Source of the DNA: Variovorax paradoxus
GTDB lineage: Bacteria > Pseudomonadota > Gammaproteobacteria > Burkholderiales > Burkholderiaceae_C
Assembly (NCBI GenBank): GCA_016806145.1
Contig: CP063166.1
Coordinates: 3,720,001-3,784,000, forward strand
Reading direction: 5' to 3'
Length of the DNA: 64,000 nt
In this document: in pieces, positions 1-8,147 of the stretch
Layout of the letters: each line of letters opens with the position of its first letter
Position numbering within the stretch: the stretch's first letter is position 1
The notes under the pieces: generated by a model
Database searches by the model: none
What the model was told of the DNA's origin: nothing
Seen by the model: the letters and a program-made list of their open reading frames with translations, nothing else
Position numbers and translations under genes: made by a program

Positions 1-2642
1 TGGCGCGAGGCCTCGCCGGCCCAGAGCGTGAACGCGATCTTCTCGGGCGCCTTGCCGCCGTGGGACTGCGCATAGGCCGCGATCCAGGCGTCCATGGCGG
101 CCACGCCGGTGTCCCAGGCCGCGCGCGTGGGCACGCGGCTGGGATCGAAGCCGTAGAGGTTGCGCCCGGTCGGCAGGCTGTCGGGATTGCGCACCGGATC
201 GCCGCCATAGCTCGCGCGCAGATAGCGGCCGTCGAGGGCCGTCAGCAGGCCCTCGATCTCCTCGTTGTGCGCGAGCACCGCGTCTAGCTGGCGCACGCGC
301 GCGGCCAGCGCGCGCAGGGTCTCGGCCTGTGCGGGCGCGGTGGTCGCACCGTCGAAGGCGGCATCGTCGAGCACCCGCGCCACCCAGCGCCCCAGCGGTG
401 AATCGGCCATGCCGGCCGGCTCGCGCAGGAAGGTCTCGTCGAGGTCCTCGCCGAGCGCGGTCGCCAGCGGCTTGCCGACGATCTGCAGCAGCGTGGCGCG
501 CCGACGCGGGGCATCGGGCACCTCGCCGAAGGTCGCGAGGCCCAGCGGCTGCGCGGTCTGCGCAAGTTCGTCGAGGTAGGGATGCAGCACCGCCACGAAG
601 CCCGCGAAGTCGGCGCGGATGCGCGCGGGGGTCCAGGCCAGGTCGCGGTCGTAGTGCCGGGCCACGAAGTCGGCCAGCAGTTGCCGTTCGAGCGCGGCCT
701 TGACCGGGCCGGGGGCGAGCGTCTCCCAGTCGTGCATGCGCTCGTGCATCTGCGCGAGGCCCGGGCGCAGGCCGGCCGGCGAGAACATCGGCGTCGAATG
801 GCTGACCATGGTCGCGCGGCCGCGGCGCTTGGCGGTGGTGGCCTCGCCGAGGTTGTCCATCACATAGGGATAGACGTTGGGCAGGTCGCCGAGCACCAGC
901 AGCGGATCGTCCTGCACCGACAGCCCGCGCTCCTTGCCGGCCGACCATTCGACCGTGCCGTGCGTGCCCACGTGCACCACGGCCGAGGCGCCGAACTGCG
1001 TGCGCAGCCAGAGGTAGGTGGCGAGGTAGGCATGGCCCAGCGGCACCGCCGAGCGGTGGTAGACCTGCTGCGCCTTGTCCATCACCCTCGTGCCGGGTTC
1101 GAAGCGCGGCGGCTGGCGCAGCACCACCACATTGCCGAAGCGCACGCGCGGTATCACGAAGGCCGGCGCGCCGTCCACCGTGCGCAGCTGGGTCGAGCTT
1201 TCGGGCGCGCCCCAGTAGGCCTCGATGCGCTGCTGCGTCTCGACGGGCAGCGCGCGGAACCATGCGAGGTAGCGCGCGAGCGGCAGCGTATCGGCCAGGC
1301 CCTGCGCGAGCAGCGGCTGCAGTTCGTCGGCTCCCGGCGCCGGGTAGGACGCCTTGAGCGTGGCCTGCACCTGCGCGATCAGCGTGTCGGGCGCGGGCGC
1401 CTCGGTGCGGTAGCCGGCCGATTGCATGGCCGCGATCATGCGGCTCACGCTGCGCGGCACGTTGAGGAAGGAGGCGCCGAAGTTGGCCTCGCCCGGCGGG
1501 TAGTTGTAGACCAGCATCGCGACCCGGCGCTGGTCGGCGCTCGTGCGCTGCAGCCGCAGCAGCGCCGCGGCCTTGTCGGCGACCGCCTCGATCTGCGCGG
1601 GCAGCGGCTGCAGGCTGCCGCTCGCGGCATCGCGCGCGCTCACGAGCATCGGGTCGGTCATGCCGGCCAGTTCGCTCGGGCTGTAGTAGGCCGCGATGTC
1701 GGACTGCGCGAGGCCGTCCTTGCTTTGCGCCCATTGCGCCGCATCCATGGCCAGCGACGGCAGGGTCTGCAGCACCGGCACGCCGATGCGCTCGAGCTCG
1801 GCCTTGCGCTCGTTGGGCGTGAAGACCAGCGCGGCATTCACGATCAGGTCGGCCACGCGGCGCCCGCCCTCGGCCTGGGTCATGCGCGTGTAGAGGTCCT
1901 TCTGCTGGCGCGGGCCGTAGAAGGCATAGGCGCGCAGGCCGCGCTGCGCGAGCGCGGCGATCAGCGTGTCGAGCCAGGCCGTGTCCTCGCCGGTCACGGT
2001 GGCGGCATTGACCGCGATCGCTACCGTGCCGTTCGTGCCTGGCAACTGTTCGACCGCCTCGATGCTTGTCTCGATGCGCGGCCAGCCTGGGTGATAGAAG
2101 CCCGCGAGCGGTGTCGCCACGGGTTCGGGCAGCCCATCGGACACGTCGACCCTGGCGAGCGCCTGCATCGACGCCGAGAGGTTCGCGCTACCCGCGAAGC
2201 GCCAGTAGGCACGCAGCCGTTGCGCCCAGGCCGCGTCGACGCCGCGCTCGGCCGCGAGCGGCGGCGCGGCCGTGAGCTGGCCCCGGGCGACCAGCGAGAA
2301 CTCGCCGACCAGCACATAGGGCGCCGCGCTGCGCGCGATCGCATCGCCGAAGCGCGCCGCCGCGGCCTGCGCCACGCTCAGGTGCGGCGCGTCGATCACC
2401 AGCAGCCGCGCGTCCTCGAGCGCGGCCGACAGCGCTTCGGGCGAATCCCGCGAGGCCGACAGCACCCGCAGCGGCAACCCGGCCTGTTGCGCCGCGGCCT
2501 GCAGCCGCGCGACGCGCGCGGGCGACACCAGCGAGGTCGCGAGCACCACGACCGGCCCGCTTGCCTGCTGCTGCGCCCAGGCCGGCACCGCCGCCAGCCA
2601 CGCCAGCAGCCACAGCGCGACCCAGCGCCGCGCCAGGCTCAC
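1..2642 (-). CDS. cobN: CobN-like chelatase large subunit with signal peptide (3' part missing)
   Basis: About 880 N-terminal codons are visible; the gene runs off the left edge. The start is a GTG at 2642 whose GTGA overlaps the stop of the DUF2149 gene. The first 23 residues form a signal peptide (Arg-Arg, a Leu/Ala/Trp core, an AWA cleavage site before Gln). Further in, the CobN/magnesium-chelatase H hallmark block is clear: HVGTHGTVEW, then GDLPNVYPYVMDN and AKRRGRATMVSH. CobN proteins insert cobalt into hydrogenobyrinate diamide in the cytoplasm, so an export signal does not fit that role. Signal-bearing relatives such as HmuS work with ExbB-like and DUF2149 partners on haem at the envelope. 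Both partners lie directly upstream here, so I favour an envelope tetrapyrrole or corrinoid chelatase or dechelatase. Family membership is sure; the reaction is not. Confidence 0.85.
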   Translation of the reverse strand, partial: MSLARRWVALWLLAWLAAVPAWAQQQASGPVVVLATSLVSPARVARLQAAAQQAGLPLRVLSASRDSPEALSAALEDARLLVIDAPHLSVAQAAAARFGDAIARSAAPYVLVGEFSLVARGQLTAAPPLAAERGVDAAWAQRLRAYWRFAGSANLSASMQALARVDVSDGLPEPVATPLAGFYHPGWPRIETSIEAVEQLPGTNGTVAIAVNAATVTGEDTAWLDTLIAALAQRGLRAYAFYGPRQQKDLYTRMTQAEGGRRVADLIVNAALVFTPNERKAELERIGVPVLQTLPSLAMDAAQWAQSKDGLAQSDIAAYYSPSELAGMTDPMLVSARDAASGSLQPLPAQIEAVADKAAALLRLQRTSADQRRVAMLVYNYPPGEANFGASFLNVPRSVSRMIAAMQSAGYRTEAPAPDTLIAQVQATLKASYPAPGADELQPLLAQGLADTLPLARYLAWFRALPVETQQRIEAYWGAPESSTQLRTVDGAPAFVIPRVRFGNVVVLRQPPRFEPGTRVMDKAQQVYHRSAVPLGHAYLATYLWLRTQFGASAVVHVGTHGTVEWSAGKERGLSVQDDPLLVLGDLPNVYPYVMDNLGEATTAKRRGRATMVSHSTPMFSPAGLRPGLAQMHERMHDWETLAPGPVKAALERQLLADFVARHYDRDLAWTPARIRADFAGFVAVLHPYLDELAQTAQPLGLATFGEVPDAPRRRATLLQIVGKPLATALGEDLDETFLREPAGMADSPLGRWVARVLDDAAFDGATTAPAQAETLRALAARVRQLDAVLAHNEEIEGLLTALDGRYLRASYGGDPVRNPDSLPTGRNLYGFDPSRVPTRAAWDTGVAAMDAWIAAYAQSHGGKAPEKIAFTLWAGEASR

Positions 2643-2992
2643 TTGCCGCCCTGCACCGGCACCGCGTCGGCCGGCACGTAGACCATGGTCCCGTCCTTGA
2701 GGCGCCAGGCCGTGCCCGCGCGCTCGCCGTCGCCCTCGCCGGTCGCGCCGCTGGCCTTGAAGCGCGTGATCTGGCGGCCCTCGCGCGTCACGATCTCCAT
2801 GTTCGGCTGGCCCTCGTTGCGGATCACCGTGACCTTGTCCTGCGCGAAGGGGTTCATCGGGTTGTTGATGACCGCGATCATCAGCATGCCGATCACGACC
2901 ATGAAGACGTCGATCAGGTTGATGGTCGAGAGCACCGGATCGTCGTCGTCGCCGTCCAGGCTGCTCAAGATCGAGAACTGCCGCTTGCTCAT
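2639..2992 (-). CDS. DUF2149 protein, ExbD-like single-span partner
   Basis: 117 residues. An acidic N-terminus (four Asp at 14-18) is followed by one transmembrane helix at about 23-44 carrying an Asp (residue 28) near its start. The rest is about 70 residues of presumably periplasmic domain. A membrane-embedded Asp in a single-span protein is the ExbD/TolR/MotB pattern for proton-driven motors; DUF2149 is the family name used for HmuV-like proteins. The start ATG overlaps the stop of the ExbB-like gene (ATGA) and the stop overlaps the GTG of the cobN-like gene, so the three are translationally coupled. I infer it forms a proton-channel stator with the upstream protein. The function has not been shown for this family in a B12 context. 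Confidence 0.8.
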   Translation of the reverse strand: MSKRQFSILSSLDGDDDDPVLSTINLIDVFMVVIGMLMIAVINNPMNPFAQDKVTVIRNEGQPNMEIVTREGRQITRFKASGATGEGDGERAGTAWRLKDGTMVYVPADAVPVQGGK

Positions 2993-3462
2993 GAGAGCCG
3001 GTCCCGCGCGTCGAGCAGCATCACCAGCTCGCGCATCAGCCAGCGCCGGCGCACGGTGTAGACCACGAAGGCGATCGAGGCCGAGGCCAGCGCGACGATC
3101 ACGCTCGCGAAGGCCGGCGCGAGGCTCTGTGCCACGCCCTGCGATTCGCCCGAGGCCACGGCCACCAGCGCGGGGCCCATCGGGATCATGGTGGCGATCA
3201 GGCCCAGCATCGGCGCCACGCGGCTGCACAGCCGCACGCCCTCGAGCTCCTTGAGCACGGCCAGCTCCATCTGCTCCTGGCTGGCCTGCGCATGCCGCGC
3301 CAGCACCAGCGCGCGCGACGGGTCGCGCCGGCGCTGCAGGTATTCGACGCCGAAGGCACCGAGGCACCACACGGCATAGACGAAGGACAGCAGCACGCCC
3401 AGCGTCACCGGCCAGAGGAACAGGCGCGCGAGCTCGAACAGCACGGTATCAAAGGCCAGCAT
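2989..3462 (-). CDS. MotA/TolQ/ExbB-family proton channel protein
   Basis: 157 residues with three predicted membrane segments: about 10-36, then a pair near 82-105 and 112-137. These flank the conserved PMLGLIATMIPMGPAL stretch typical of the MotA/TolQ/ExbB family (the loop and helix that line the ion channel). It is shorter than E. coli ExbB (244 residues), as is usual for members paired with DUF2149. The start ATG shares one base with the bluB stop and the stop overlaps the DUF2149 start. It probably couples the proton gradient either to the CobN-like protein or to the TonB-dependent receptor encoded by the same transcript. No TonB gene is visible in the window. Confidence 0.85.
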   Translation of the reverse strand: MLAFDTVLFELARLFLWPVTLGVLLSFVYAVWCLGAFGVEYLQRRRDPSRALVLARHAQASQEQMELAVLKELEGVRLCSRVAPMLGLIATMIPMGPALVAVASGESQGVAQSLAPAFASVIVALASASIAFVVYTVRRRWLMRELVMLLDARDRLS

Positions 3463-4157
3463 CAGGCGGACTCCAGGTCAGGCGAAGAAGAAGGATCGGG
3501 ATCGAACAGGTCCGAGCGCCGGCCCCAGGCCTCGTCGAACACCAGCGACGACAACGGCGCGCGCCGCGCCCAGCGTTCGCGCTGCAGCATCGGCTCCTCG
3601 TAGAAGCCATGCACCGGCCCGAGGCACAGCAGCGCGATCGGCACGGCGCCGGCCGGCAGGCCCAGCAGCGCCGCCACCTCGGCCGGATCGAACAGCGAGA
3701 CCCAGCCCATGCCCAGCCCCTCGGCGCGCGCGGCCAGCCAGAGGTTCTGGATCGCGCAGGCGGCCGAGGCCAGGTCCATCTGCGGCAGGGTGCGGCGGCC
3801 GAACACATGGTGCTCGCGGCCGTCGGCCAGCGTCACGGCGAGCAGCTCGGCCGCGTCGAGCAGGCCCTCGACCTTCAGGCGCATGAATGCGTCCTCGCGT
3901 TCGCCGAGCGCGCGCGCCGTCAGCACGCGTTCGCGCTCGACCGTCGCATGCAGTCGCGTGCGCAGGGCCGTGTCGCGGATGCGGATGAAGCGCCAGGGCT
4001 GCATGAAGCCGACGCTGGGCGCATGGTGGGCCGCCTCGAGGAGCCGGCGCAGCAGCGCGGGCGCGACCTCGCCGCCCGCGAAATGCCGCATGTCGCGCCG
4101 CTCGTGGATGGCGCGATAGACCGCCCTCGCCTCCTCGGCCGCGAACGCCTGGCTCAT
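3462..4157 (-). CDS. bluB: 5,6-dimethylbenzimidazole synthase
   Basis: 231 residues of the BluB branch of the flavin nitroreductase fold. The enzyme cannibalises reduced FMN with oxygen to make 5,6-dimethylbenzimidazole, the lower ligand of cobalamin. The N-terminal RDMRHF motif, the HHAPSVGFMQPWRF FMN-binding segment near residues 55-70 and the GLGMGWVSLF segment match the family. I chose the ATG at 4157; an in-frame TTG at 4166 overlapping the cobO stop would add three residues. It lies between cobO and the ExbB-like gene in the riboswitch-controlled B12 operon, so imported or remodelled corrinoids can be given the native lower ligand. Confidence 0.9.
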   Translation of the reverse strand: MSQAFAAEEARAVYRAIHERRDMRHFAGGEVAPALLRRLLEAAHHAPSVGFMQPWRFIRIRDTALRTRLHATVERERVLTARALGEREDAFMRLKVEGLLDAAELLAVTLADGREHHVFGRRTLPQMDLASAACAIQNLWLAARAEGLGMGWVSLFDPAEVAALLGLPAGAVPIALLCLGPVHGFYEEPMLQRERWARRAPLSSLVFDEAWGRRSDLFDPDPSSSPDLESA

Positions 4158-4162
4158 CCGGC

Positions 4163-4732
4163 TCAATCCTCGATGCCGCGCTGCGCCGGGATGCCGGCCT
4201 TGAACGCATGCTTGACCAGCATCATCTCGGTCACGGTGTCGGCGAGCTCGATGAGTTCGGGCGGGCAGCGGCGGCCCGTGAGGGCCACGTGCACATGCTT
4301 CGGCCGCGCGCGCAGGGTCTCGAGCACGCCCTCGAGCGGCAGCCAGCCGTAGATCAGCGGGTAGGTGATCTCGTCGAGCACCACGAGGAAGTACTCGCCC
4401 GAGAGGATCGCGGCCTTGGCCTTCTCCCAGCCATCGCGCGCGAGCTGCCCGGAGCGCTCGAGGTCCTGGCTCTTCCAGCTGAAGCCGTCGCCCAGGCCCT
4501 CGATCGGGATGCCGATCTGCTCGAACATGCGGTGCTCGCCGAAACGCGCGCTCGGCACCTTCATGAACTGGTAGATCTTCACGGCCTTGCCGCGGCCATG
4601 CGCACGCAGCGCCAGCCCGAAGGCGGCAGTGCTCTTGCCCTTGCCGTCGCCGGTGTTGACGATGACGATGCCGCGGCGTTCGCCTTCGGGCTTCTCGTAG
4701 GGCTTCTCGCTGGGTGGGGTTTCTATCTGCAT
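4163..4732 (-). CDS. cobO: Corrinoid adenosyltransferase (CobA/CobO type)
   Basis: 189 residues. It transfers the adenosyl group of ATP to Co(I) corrinoids, giving adenosylcobalamin or adenosylcobinamide, and acts in the cytoplasm. The P-loop [12 protein letters not shown] is at residues 28-39, and the conserved YQFMKVP and LDEITYPL segments are present. The start at 4732 ([10 protein letters not shown]) is typical; a longer upstream reading frame runs through the palindromic repeat and is not coding. The stop lies 5 bases before the bluB ATG. cobO is the first gene after the palindrome, so its expression may depend on how much transcription passes that element. Confidence 0.95.
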   Translation of the reverse strand: MQIETPPSEKPYEKPEGERRGIVIVNTGDGKGKSTAAFGLALRAHGRGKAVKIYQFMKVPSARFGEHRMFEQIGIPIEGLGDGFSWKSQDLERSGQLARDGWEKAKAAILSGEYFLVVLDEITYPLIYGWLPLEGVLETLRARPKHVHVALTGRRCPPELIELADTVTEMMLVKHAFKAGIPAQRGIED

Positions 4733-4761
4733 GCGTGGGTTTCTTTCAAGGCTTTCGAATA

Positions 4762-4886
4762 CGGGCAGCCGGACGCAGAGGACGCGAAGGTTTCGCGAAG
4801 GACGCAAAAGAAGACATCCAAAAATTTCCTTTGAATTCTTTCGCGCCTTTCGCGAAACCTTCGCGCCCTTCGCGTACGGCTGTCCG
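4762..4886. repeat. Imperfect inverted repeat, two 51-bp arms
   Basis: Two arms (4762-4812 and 4836-4886) are reverse complements at roughly 43 of 51 positions, separated by a 23-bp AT-richer spacer (4813-4835). A 17-base core containing TTCGCGAA is identical in both arms (4783-4799 and 4849-4865). The element fills nearly the whole gap between the btuD-like ATPase gene and cobO inside an otherwise overlapping operon. It resembles the palindromic GACGCGAAGG/TTTCGCGAA-type intergenic elements I associate with Comamonadaceae genomes; that association is from memory, not a search. RNA from it would fold into a very long hairpin. Confidence 0.85.
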
Positions 4887-4895
4887 ACCCCGCAT

Positions 4896-5678
4896 TCATC
4901 GCGGCAACGCAATCCATTGCTCGGCCACGCGGTGCACGCGAATCCGGTGATCGAACACCTGCTCGAGCGCCGCATGCGTCGCGGGATCGCTGCTGCCGCC
5001 GTGGTGCGCCACGCAGCCGCGGTCCATCACCACGAGTTCGTCGGCGGCCAGGGCCATGGGCAGTTCGTGCAGCACGCTGACCACGGTGCGGCCCGCGGCG
5101 ACCAGCGCGCGCACGGTCTGCATCCAGTCGGCCTGGTGCGGCGGGTCGAGGTTGGCGAGCGGCTCGTCCATCAGCAGCAGCTCGGCCTCGACCGCGAGCG
5201 CGCGCGCCAGCAGCACGCGCTGGCGCTCGCCGCCCGAGAGCTGGCCCAGCGGGCGTTCGCGCCAGTCCCAGGCCTGGGTGGCGCGCAGCGCGCGCTCCAC
5301 GGCGGCGCGGTCGGCTTCGTCGGGCGCGGCCAGCCAGCGCTGGTGGGGCAGGCGGCCGAGCATCGCGACGTCGTAGACCAGCAGGTCGTCGGCCGCGCCC
5401 TCGCCCGCCACGCCCTGGCCCAGCCACGAGAGTCGCCGCGCGCGCTGGCGTGCCGGCAGCTTCGCGGCGGGCTCGCCGAACAGCCGCAGCTCGCCGCGGT
5501 GCGCGAGCAGGCCCGCCAGCACCTTGAGCAGGGTCGACTTGCCGGCACCGTTGGGGCCGACGATGCTGGTCCAGCGCGCGGCCGCGATCGCGAGGTCGAT
5601 GCCGTGCAGCACCTCGGTGCCGCCGAGCGCCGCGCTCACGCCGCGCACCTCGAGCGCCTGGGCGGTGGCGGCCGTCAT
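4896..5678 (-). CDS. btuD: ABC transporter ATP-binding protein for vitamin B12 (BtuD-like)
   Basis: 260 residues, a FecE/BtuD-type importer ATPase. Walker [10 protein letters not shown] is at 41-49, the signature LSGGERQR at 147-154, Walker B LLLMDEP at 167-173, and a switch His at about 204 in VLHEL. The ATG at 5678 overlaps the permease stop by four bases (ATGA). With the BtuC-like permease and BtuF-like binding protein it forms the inner-membrane cobalamin importer fed by BtuB. It is the last gene before the long palindrome that separates it from cobO. Confidence 0.93.
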   Translation of the reverse strand: MTAATAQALEVRGVSAALGGTEVLHGIDLAIAAARWTSIVGPNGAGKSTLLKVLAGLLAHRGELRLFGEPAAKLPARQRARRLSWLGQGVAGEGAADDLLVYDVAMLGRLPHQRWLAAPDEADRAAVERALRATQAWDWRERPLGQLSGGERQRVLLARALAVEAELLLMDEPLANLDPPHQADWMQTVRALVAAGRTVVSVLHELPMALAADELVVMDRGCVAHHGGSSDPATHAALEQVFDHRIRVHRVAEQWIALPR

Positions 5679-6685
5679 GAGGCCGTGCCCCTCGCGGTGC
5701 GCCGGTGCATCAGCCACAGCAGGTAGCTGCCGCCCAGCACCGCGGTGAGCACGCCCACGGGCAGCTCCTGCGGCGCGATCAGCCAGCGCGCCAGCAGGTC
5801 GGCCGCCATCAGCAGCAGCCCGCCCATCGCGGCCGACAGCACGATCAGCCGCGCATGCGTGGTCTTGACCACCGAGCGCACCAGGTGCGGCGCGGCCAGG
5901 CCGACGAAAGCGATCAGGCCGGTCTGCGCCACCGCGGCGCCGGTGGCCAGCGCCAGCACCACCACCAGCGCGGCGCGCATCGCGCCCAGCGGCAACCCCA
6001 GGCTGCGCGCGGTGGACTCGCCGAGCGCCAGGCCGTCGAGCACCGGCGCCAGCGCCCAGGCCAGCAGCAGGCACAGCGCGCAGGCCAGCGCCATCACGGC
6101 GCAGGCGCTCCAGCCGACCAGGCCGGTGTTGCCGAGCGTGAAGCCCTGGATCGCCTGCAGGATGTCGGCCGAGGCGATGGTGATCAGGTCCTTCATCGCG
6201 CCGAGCACCACGCCCACGATCACGCCCGCGAGCAGCAGCCGCAGCGTCTGCTGCACGCCGCGCGCGAGCAGCAAGGTGAGCATCACGGCCGCCATCGAGC
6301 CGAGGAAGGCCGCGCCCGTGAGGCCCAGCCGCACCGCCCACTGCGCGCTGGCGGCCGAGCCGCCGAAGAACAGCAGCGCCAGCGCCACGCCCAGCGAGGC
6401 GCCCGAGGCGCTTCCGAGCAGGAAGGGATCGGCCAGCGGATTGCGGAACAGCCCTTGCGCCACCGCGCCGGCCAGCCCGAGCAGCGCGCCCGCGAGCCAG
6501 GCGCCGAGGGTGCGCGGCAGCCGGATGTCCCAGACGATCTGCAGCGCCACCGGATCGTGGCGCGCCGACAGGAAGCTCTCGAAGCCGGTGCTGCCGATGC
6601 CCAGGCCGAGCAGCAGCAAGGCGGCGCCGAGCACCAGCAGCGCGAGGCCGAACAGCAGCACGCGGCGCAGGTGGCCCGCGGGCAT
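5675..6685 (-). CDS. btuC: Vitamin B12 ABC transporter permease (FecCD/BtuC family)
   Basis: 336 residues, strongly hydrophobic, about nine to ten membrane helices. Family signatures include RLPRTLGAWLAGALLGLAG near residues 55-73, NPLADPFLLGSASGASLG near 82-100, and a C-terminal block with FVGLAAPHLVR and PQELPVGVLTA. The FecCD family serves both iron-siderophore and B12 import; the B12 assignment rests on position between btuF-like and btuD-like genes in the cobalamin-riboswitch operon. The start ATG shares one base with the btuF stop (TGATG). Confidence 0.93.
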   Translation of the reverse strand: MPAGHLRRVLLFGLALLVLGAALLLLGLGIGSTGFESFLSARHDPVALQIVWDIRLPRTLGAWLAGALLGLAGAVAQGLFRNPLADPFLLGSASGASLGVALALLFFGGSAASAQWAVRLGLTGAAFLGSMAAVMLTLLLARGVQQTLRLLLAGVIVGVVLGAMKDLITIASADILQAIQGFTLGNTGLVGWSACAVMALACALCLLLAWALAPVLDGLALGESTARSLGLPLGAMRAALVVVLALATGAAVAQTGLIAFVGLAAPHLVRSVVKTTHARLIVLSAAMGGLLLMAADLLARWLIAPQELPVGVLTAVLGGSYLLWLMHRRTARGTAS

Positions 6686-7572
6686 CAGCGCGCGCCTCGC
6701 GTGTTTGCCTTGTCGCCCAGGCATTGCGCCATCAGCCGTGCCGCCTCGTCCATGCGCGGGCCGGGGCGCACCAGCACGTCGGACTGCTCGGCCGTGAAGC
6801 GGCAGATGCGTCCCTCGCGCACCGCGCGCATGGTGCTCCAGCCCGGGCGCTGCTCGAGGCCCTGCGCGCTGCGCACGCTGACCATGATCAGGTCGGGATT
6901 GGCGCGCACCACGTATTCGGGGTTGAGCTTGGGAAAGGGGCCGAGCGCCGCCGGCACGATGTTCCTGGCGCCCAGCCGCGTCAGCGTCTCGCCGATGAAG
7001 GAGGACTCGCCGGCCGCGTACGGGCCGCTGTTGACCTCGAAGTACACGCGCTGGCCGCGCGCGGCGGCGGGCAGCGACTGCGCCGCGGCCGACACCGCGG
7101 CATCGATGGCGCGCCAGACCGCCGGCGCCTCGTGGGTGCCGAGCACCTGGTCGAGCTTGCCGAGCACGCGGCGCACGTCGGCATGGTTCTTCGGTTCGAG
7201 CACCAGCACCTTGAGGCCCAGCGCCTCGAGCCGCTCGGTCACGCGCGAGGACTTGGCGAGCAGCACCACGTCGGGCTTGAGCGCCACCACGGCCTCGACA
7301 TTGGGGTCGATGCCGCCACCGAGTTGCGGCAGGCCGCGCACCGGCGCCGGCGAATTCGAATAGCGGTCGACGCCGACCAGCCGCGCGCAGGCGCCGAGCG
7401 CGCAGACCGATTCGGTCAGCGAGGGCAGCAGGGTCACGATGCGCTGCGGCGGCTGCGGCAGCTCCACGCTCACGCCGCGTTCGTCGACCACCTCGAGCGC
7501 GCTCGCGGGCGGCGACCACAGGCCCGTGGCGAGTGCCAGTGCCGCCAGAGCGGCGACGAGAAAGCCTTTCAT
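6685..7572 (-). CDS. btuF: Periplasmic cobalamin-binding protein (BtuF-like)
   Basis: 295 residues with an N-terminal signal peptide of about 25 residues ending in ASA. The mature part is a class III helical-backbone binding protein: RIVTLLPSLTESVCALG near 44-60, then VGVDRYSN and a LKPDVVLL motif. It delivers corrinoid from the outer-membrane receptor to the BtuC-like permease. The ATG overlaps the cobU stop by four bases. BtuF and FhuD/FepB relatives share this fold; the neighbourhood decides for B12. Confidence 0.92.
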   Translation of the reverse strand: MKGFLVAALAALALATGLWSPPASALEVVDERGVSVELPQPPQRIVTLLPSLTESVCALGACARLVGVDRYSNSPAPVRGLPQLGGGIDPNVEAVVALKPDVVLLAKSSRVTERLEALGLKVLVLEPKNHADVRRVLGKLDQVLGTHEAPAVWRAIDAAVSAAAQSLPAAARGQRVYFEVNSGPYAAGESSFIGETLTRLGARNIVPAALGPFPKLNPEYVVRANPDLIMVSVRSAQGLEQRPGWSTMRAVREGRICRFTAEQSDVLVRPGPRMDEAARLMAQCLGDKANTRGAR

Positions 7573-8147
7573 CGGCCCGGTTCCTTCAGGGTCAGCGGCA
7601 GGCCCGCGGCCATCAAGGTGACGCGGTGGCAGACACCGGCCACGTCCTGGTTGAGCCGGCCCAGCGCATCGACGAAGGCGCGCGTCTCGCGGCCCAGCGG
7701 GATCACGCCCAGGCCGATCTCGTTGCCCACCAGCACGACAGGACCGCGTGCATCGCGCAGCGCGCCCAGCAGCAGGTTGATGTGCGCGGCGGGCGTGCGC
7801 GAGACCGGCCGCGCGCCCTCGGCGCGCAGCGGCATCAGCAGGTTGGTGAGCCACATCGTGAGGCAGTCGACCACCACCAGCGACTCGGGCGTGCTCTGGG
7901 TCACGATGGCGCGCGCCAGCTCGACCGGCTCCTCGATGGTGCGCAGGCTCGGCACGCGCTCGGCGCGATCGGCCTGGTGGCGCACGATGCGTTCGCGCAT
8001 CTCGTCGTCGTAGGGCTGCGCGGTGGCGATCAGCACCGCGCGGCGCTGCTTCGGCGCGGCCGCGAGCCAGTCGGCCGCGCGCTGCTCGGCGCGGCGCGAC
8101 TTGCCGCTCTTCTGGCCGCCGAGGATGAATTCGTGTTCAGGCGTCAA
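7569..8147 (-). CDS. cobU: Adenosylcobinamide kinase / guanylyltransferase
   Basis: 192 residues. The bifunctional enzyme phosphorylates adenosylcobinamide and converts it to adenosylcobinamide-GDP, the activated intermediate of nucleotide-loop assembly. The P-loop GGQKSGKS lies at residues 10-17, and the family segments LIATAQPYDDEM, VDCLTMWLTNLL and GNEIGLGVIP are present. I place the start at the TTG at 8147, 11 bases inside cobB, because CobU proteins begin a few residues before the P-loop and no ATG or GTG fits. It indicates cobinamide salvage together with BtuBCDF. CobS and CobT homologues are not visible and may lie beyond the left edge. Confidence 0.92.
   Translation of the reverse strand: MTPEHEFILGGQKSGKSRRAEQRAADWLAAAPKQRRAVLIATAQPYDDEMRERIVRHQADRAERVPSLRTIEEPVELARAIVTQSTPESLVVVDCLTMWLTNLLMPLRAEGARPVSRTPAAHINLLLGALRDARGPVVLVGNEIGLGVIPLGRETRAFVDALGRLNQDVAGVCHRVTLMAAGLPLTLKEPGR

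Noticed and set aside
582..2681. 699-residue open frame on the plus strand opposite the cobN-like gene
   Set aside because: Arg/His/Ala-rich low-complexity translation without motifs; a shadow of the GC-rich coding strand. The minus strand carries clear CobN motifs.
4733..4895. Coding extension of cobO through the palindrome
   Set aside because: The upstream frame translates the repeat itself and lacks CobO similarity; the ATG at 4732 is the normal start.
5705..7363. 552-residue plus-strand frame in the B12 locus
   Set aside because: Gln/Arg/His-rich antisense of btuC and btuF.
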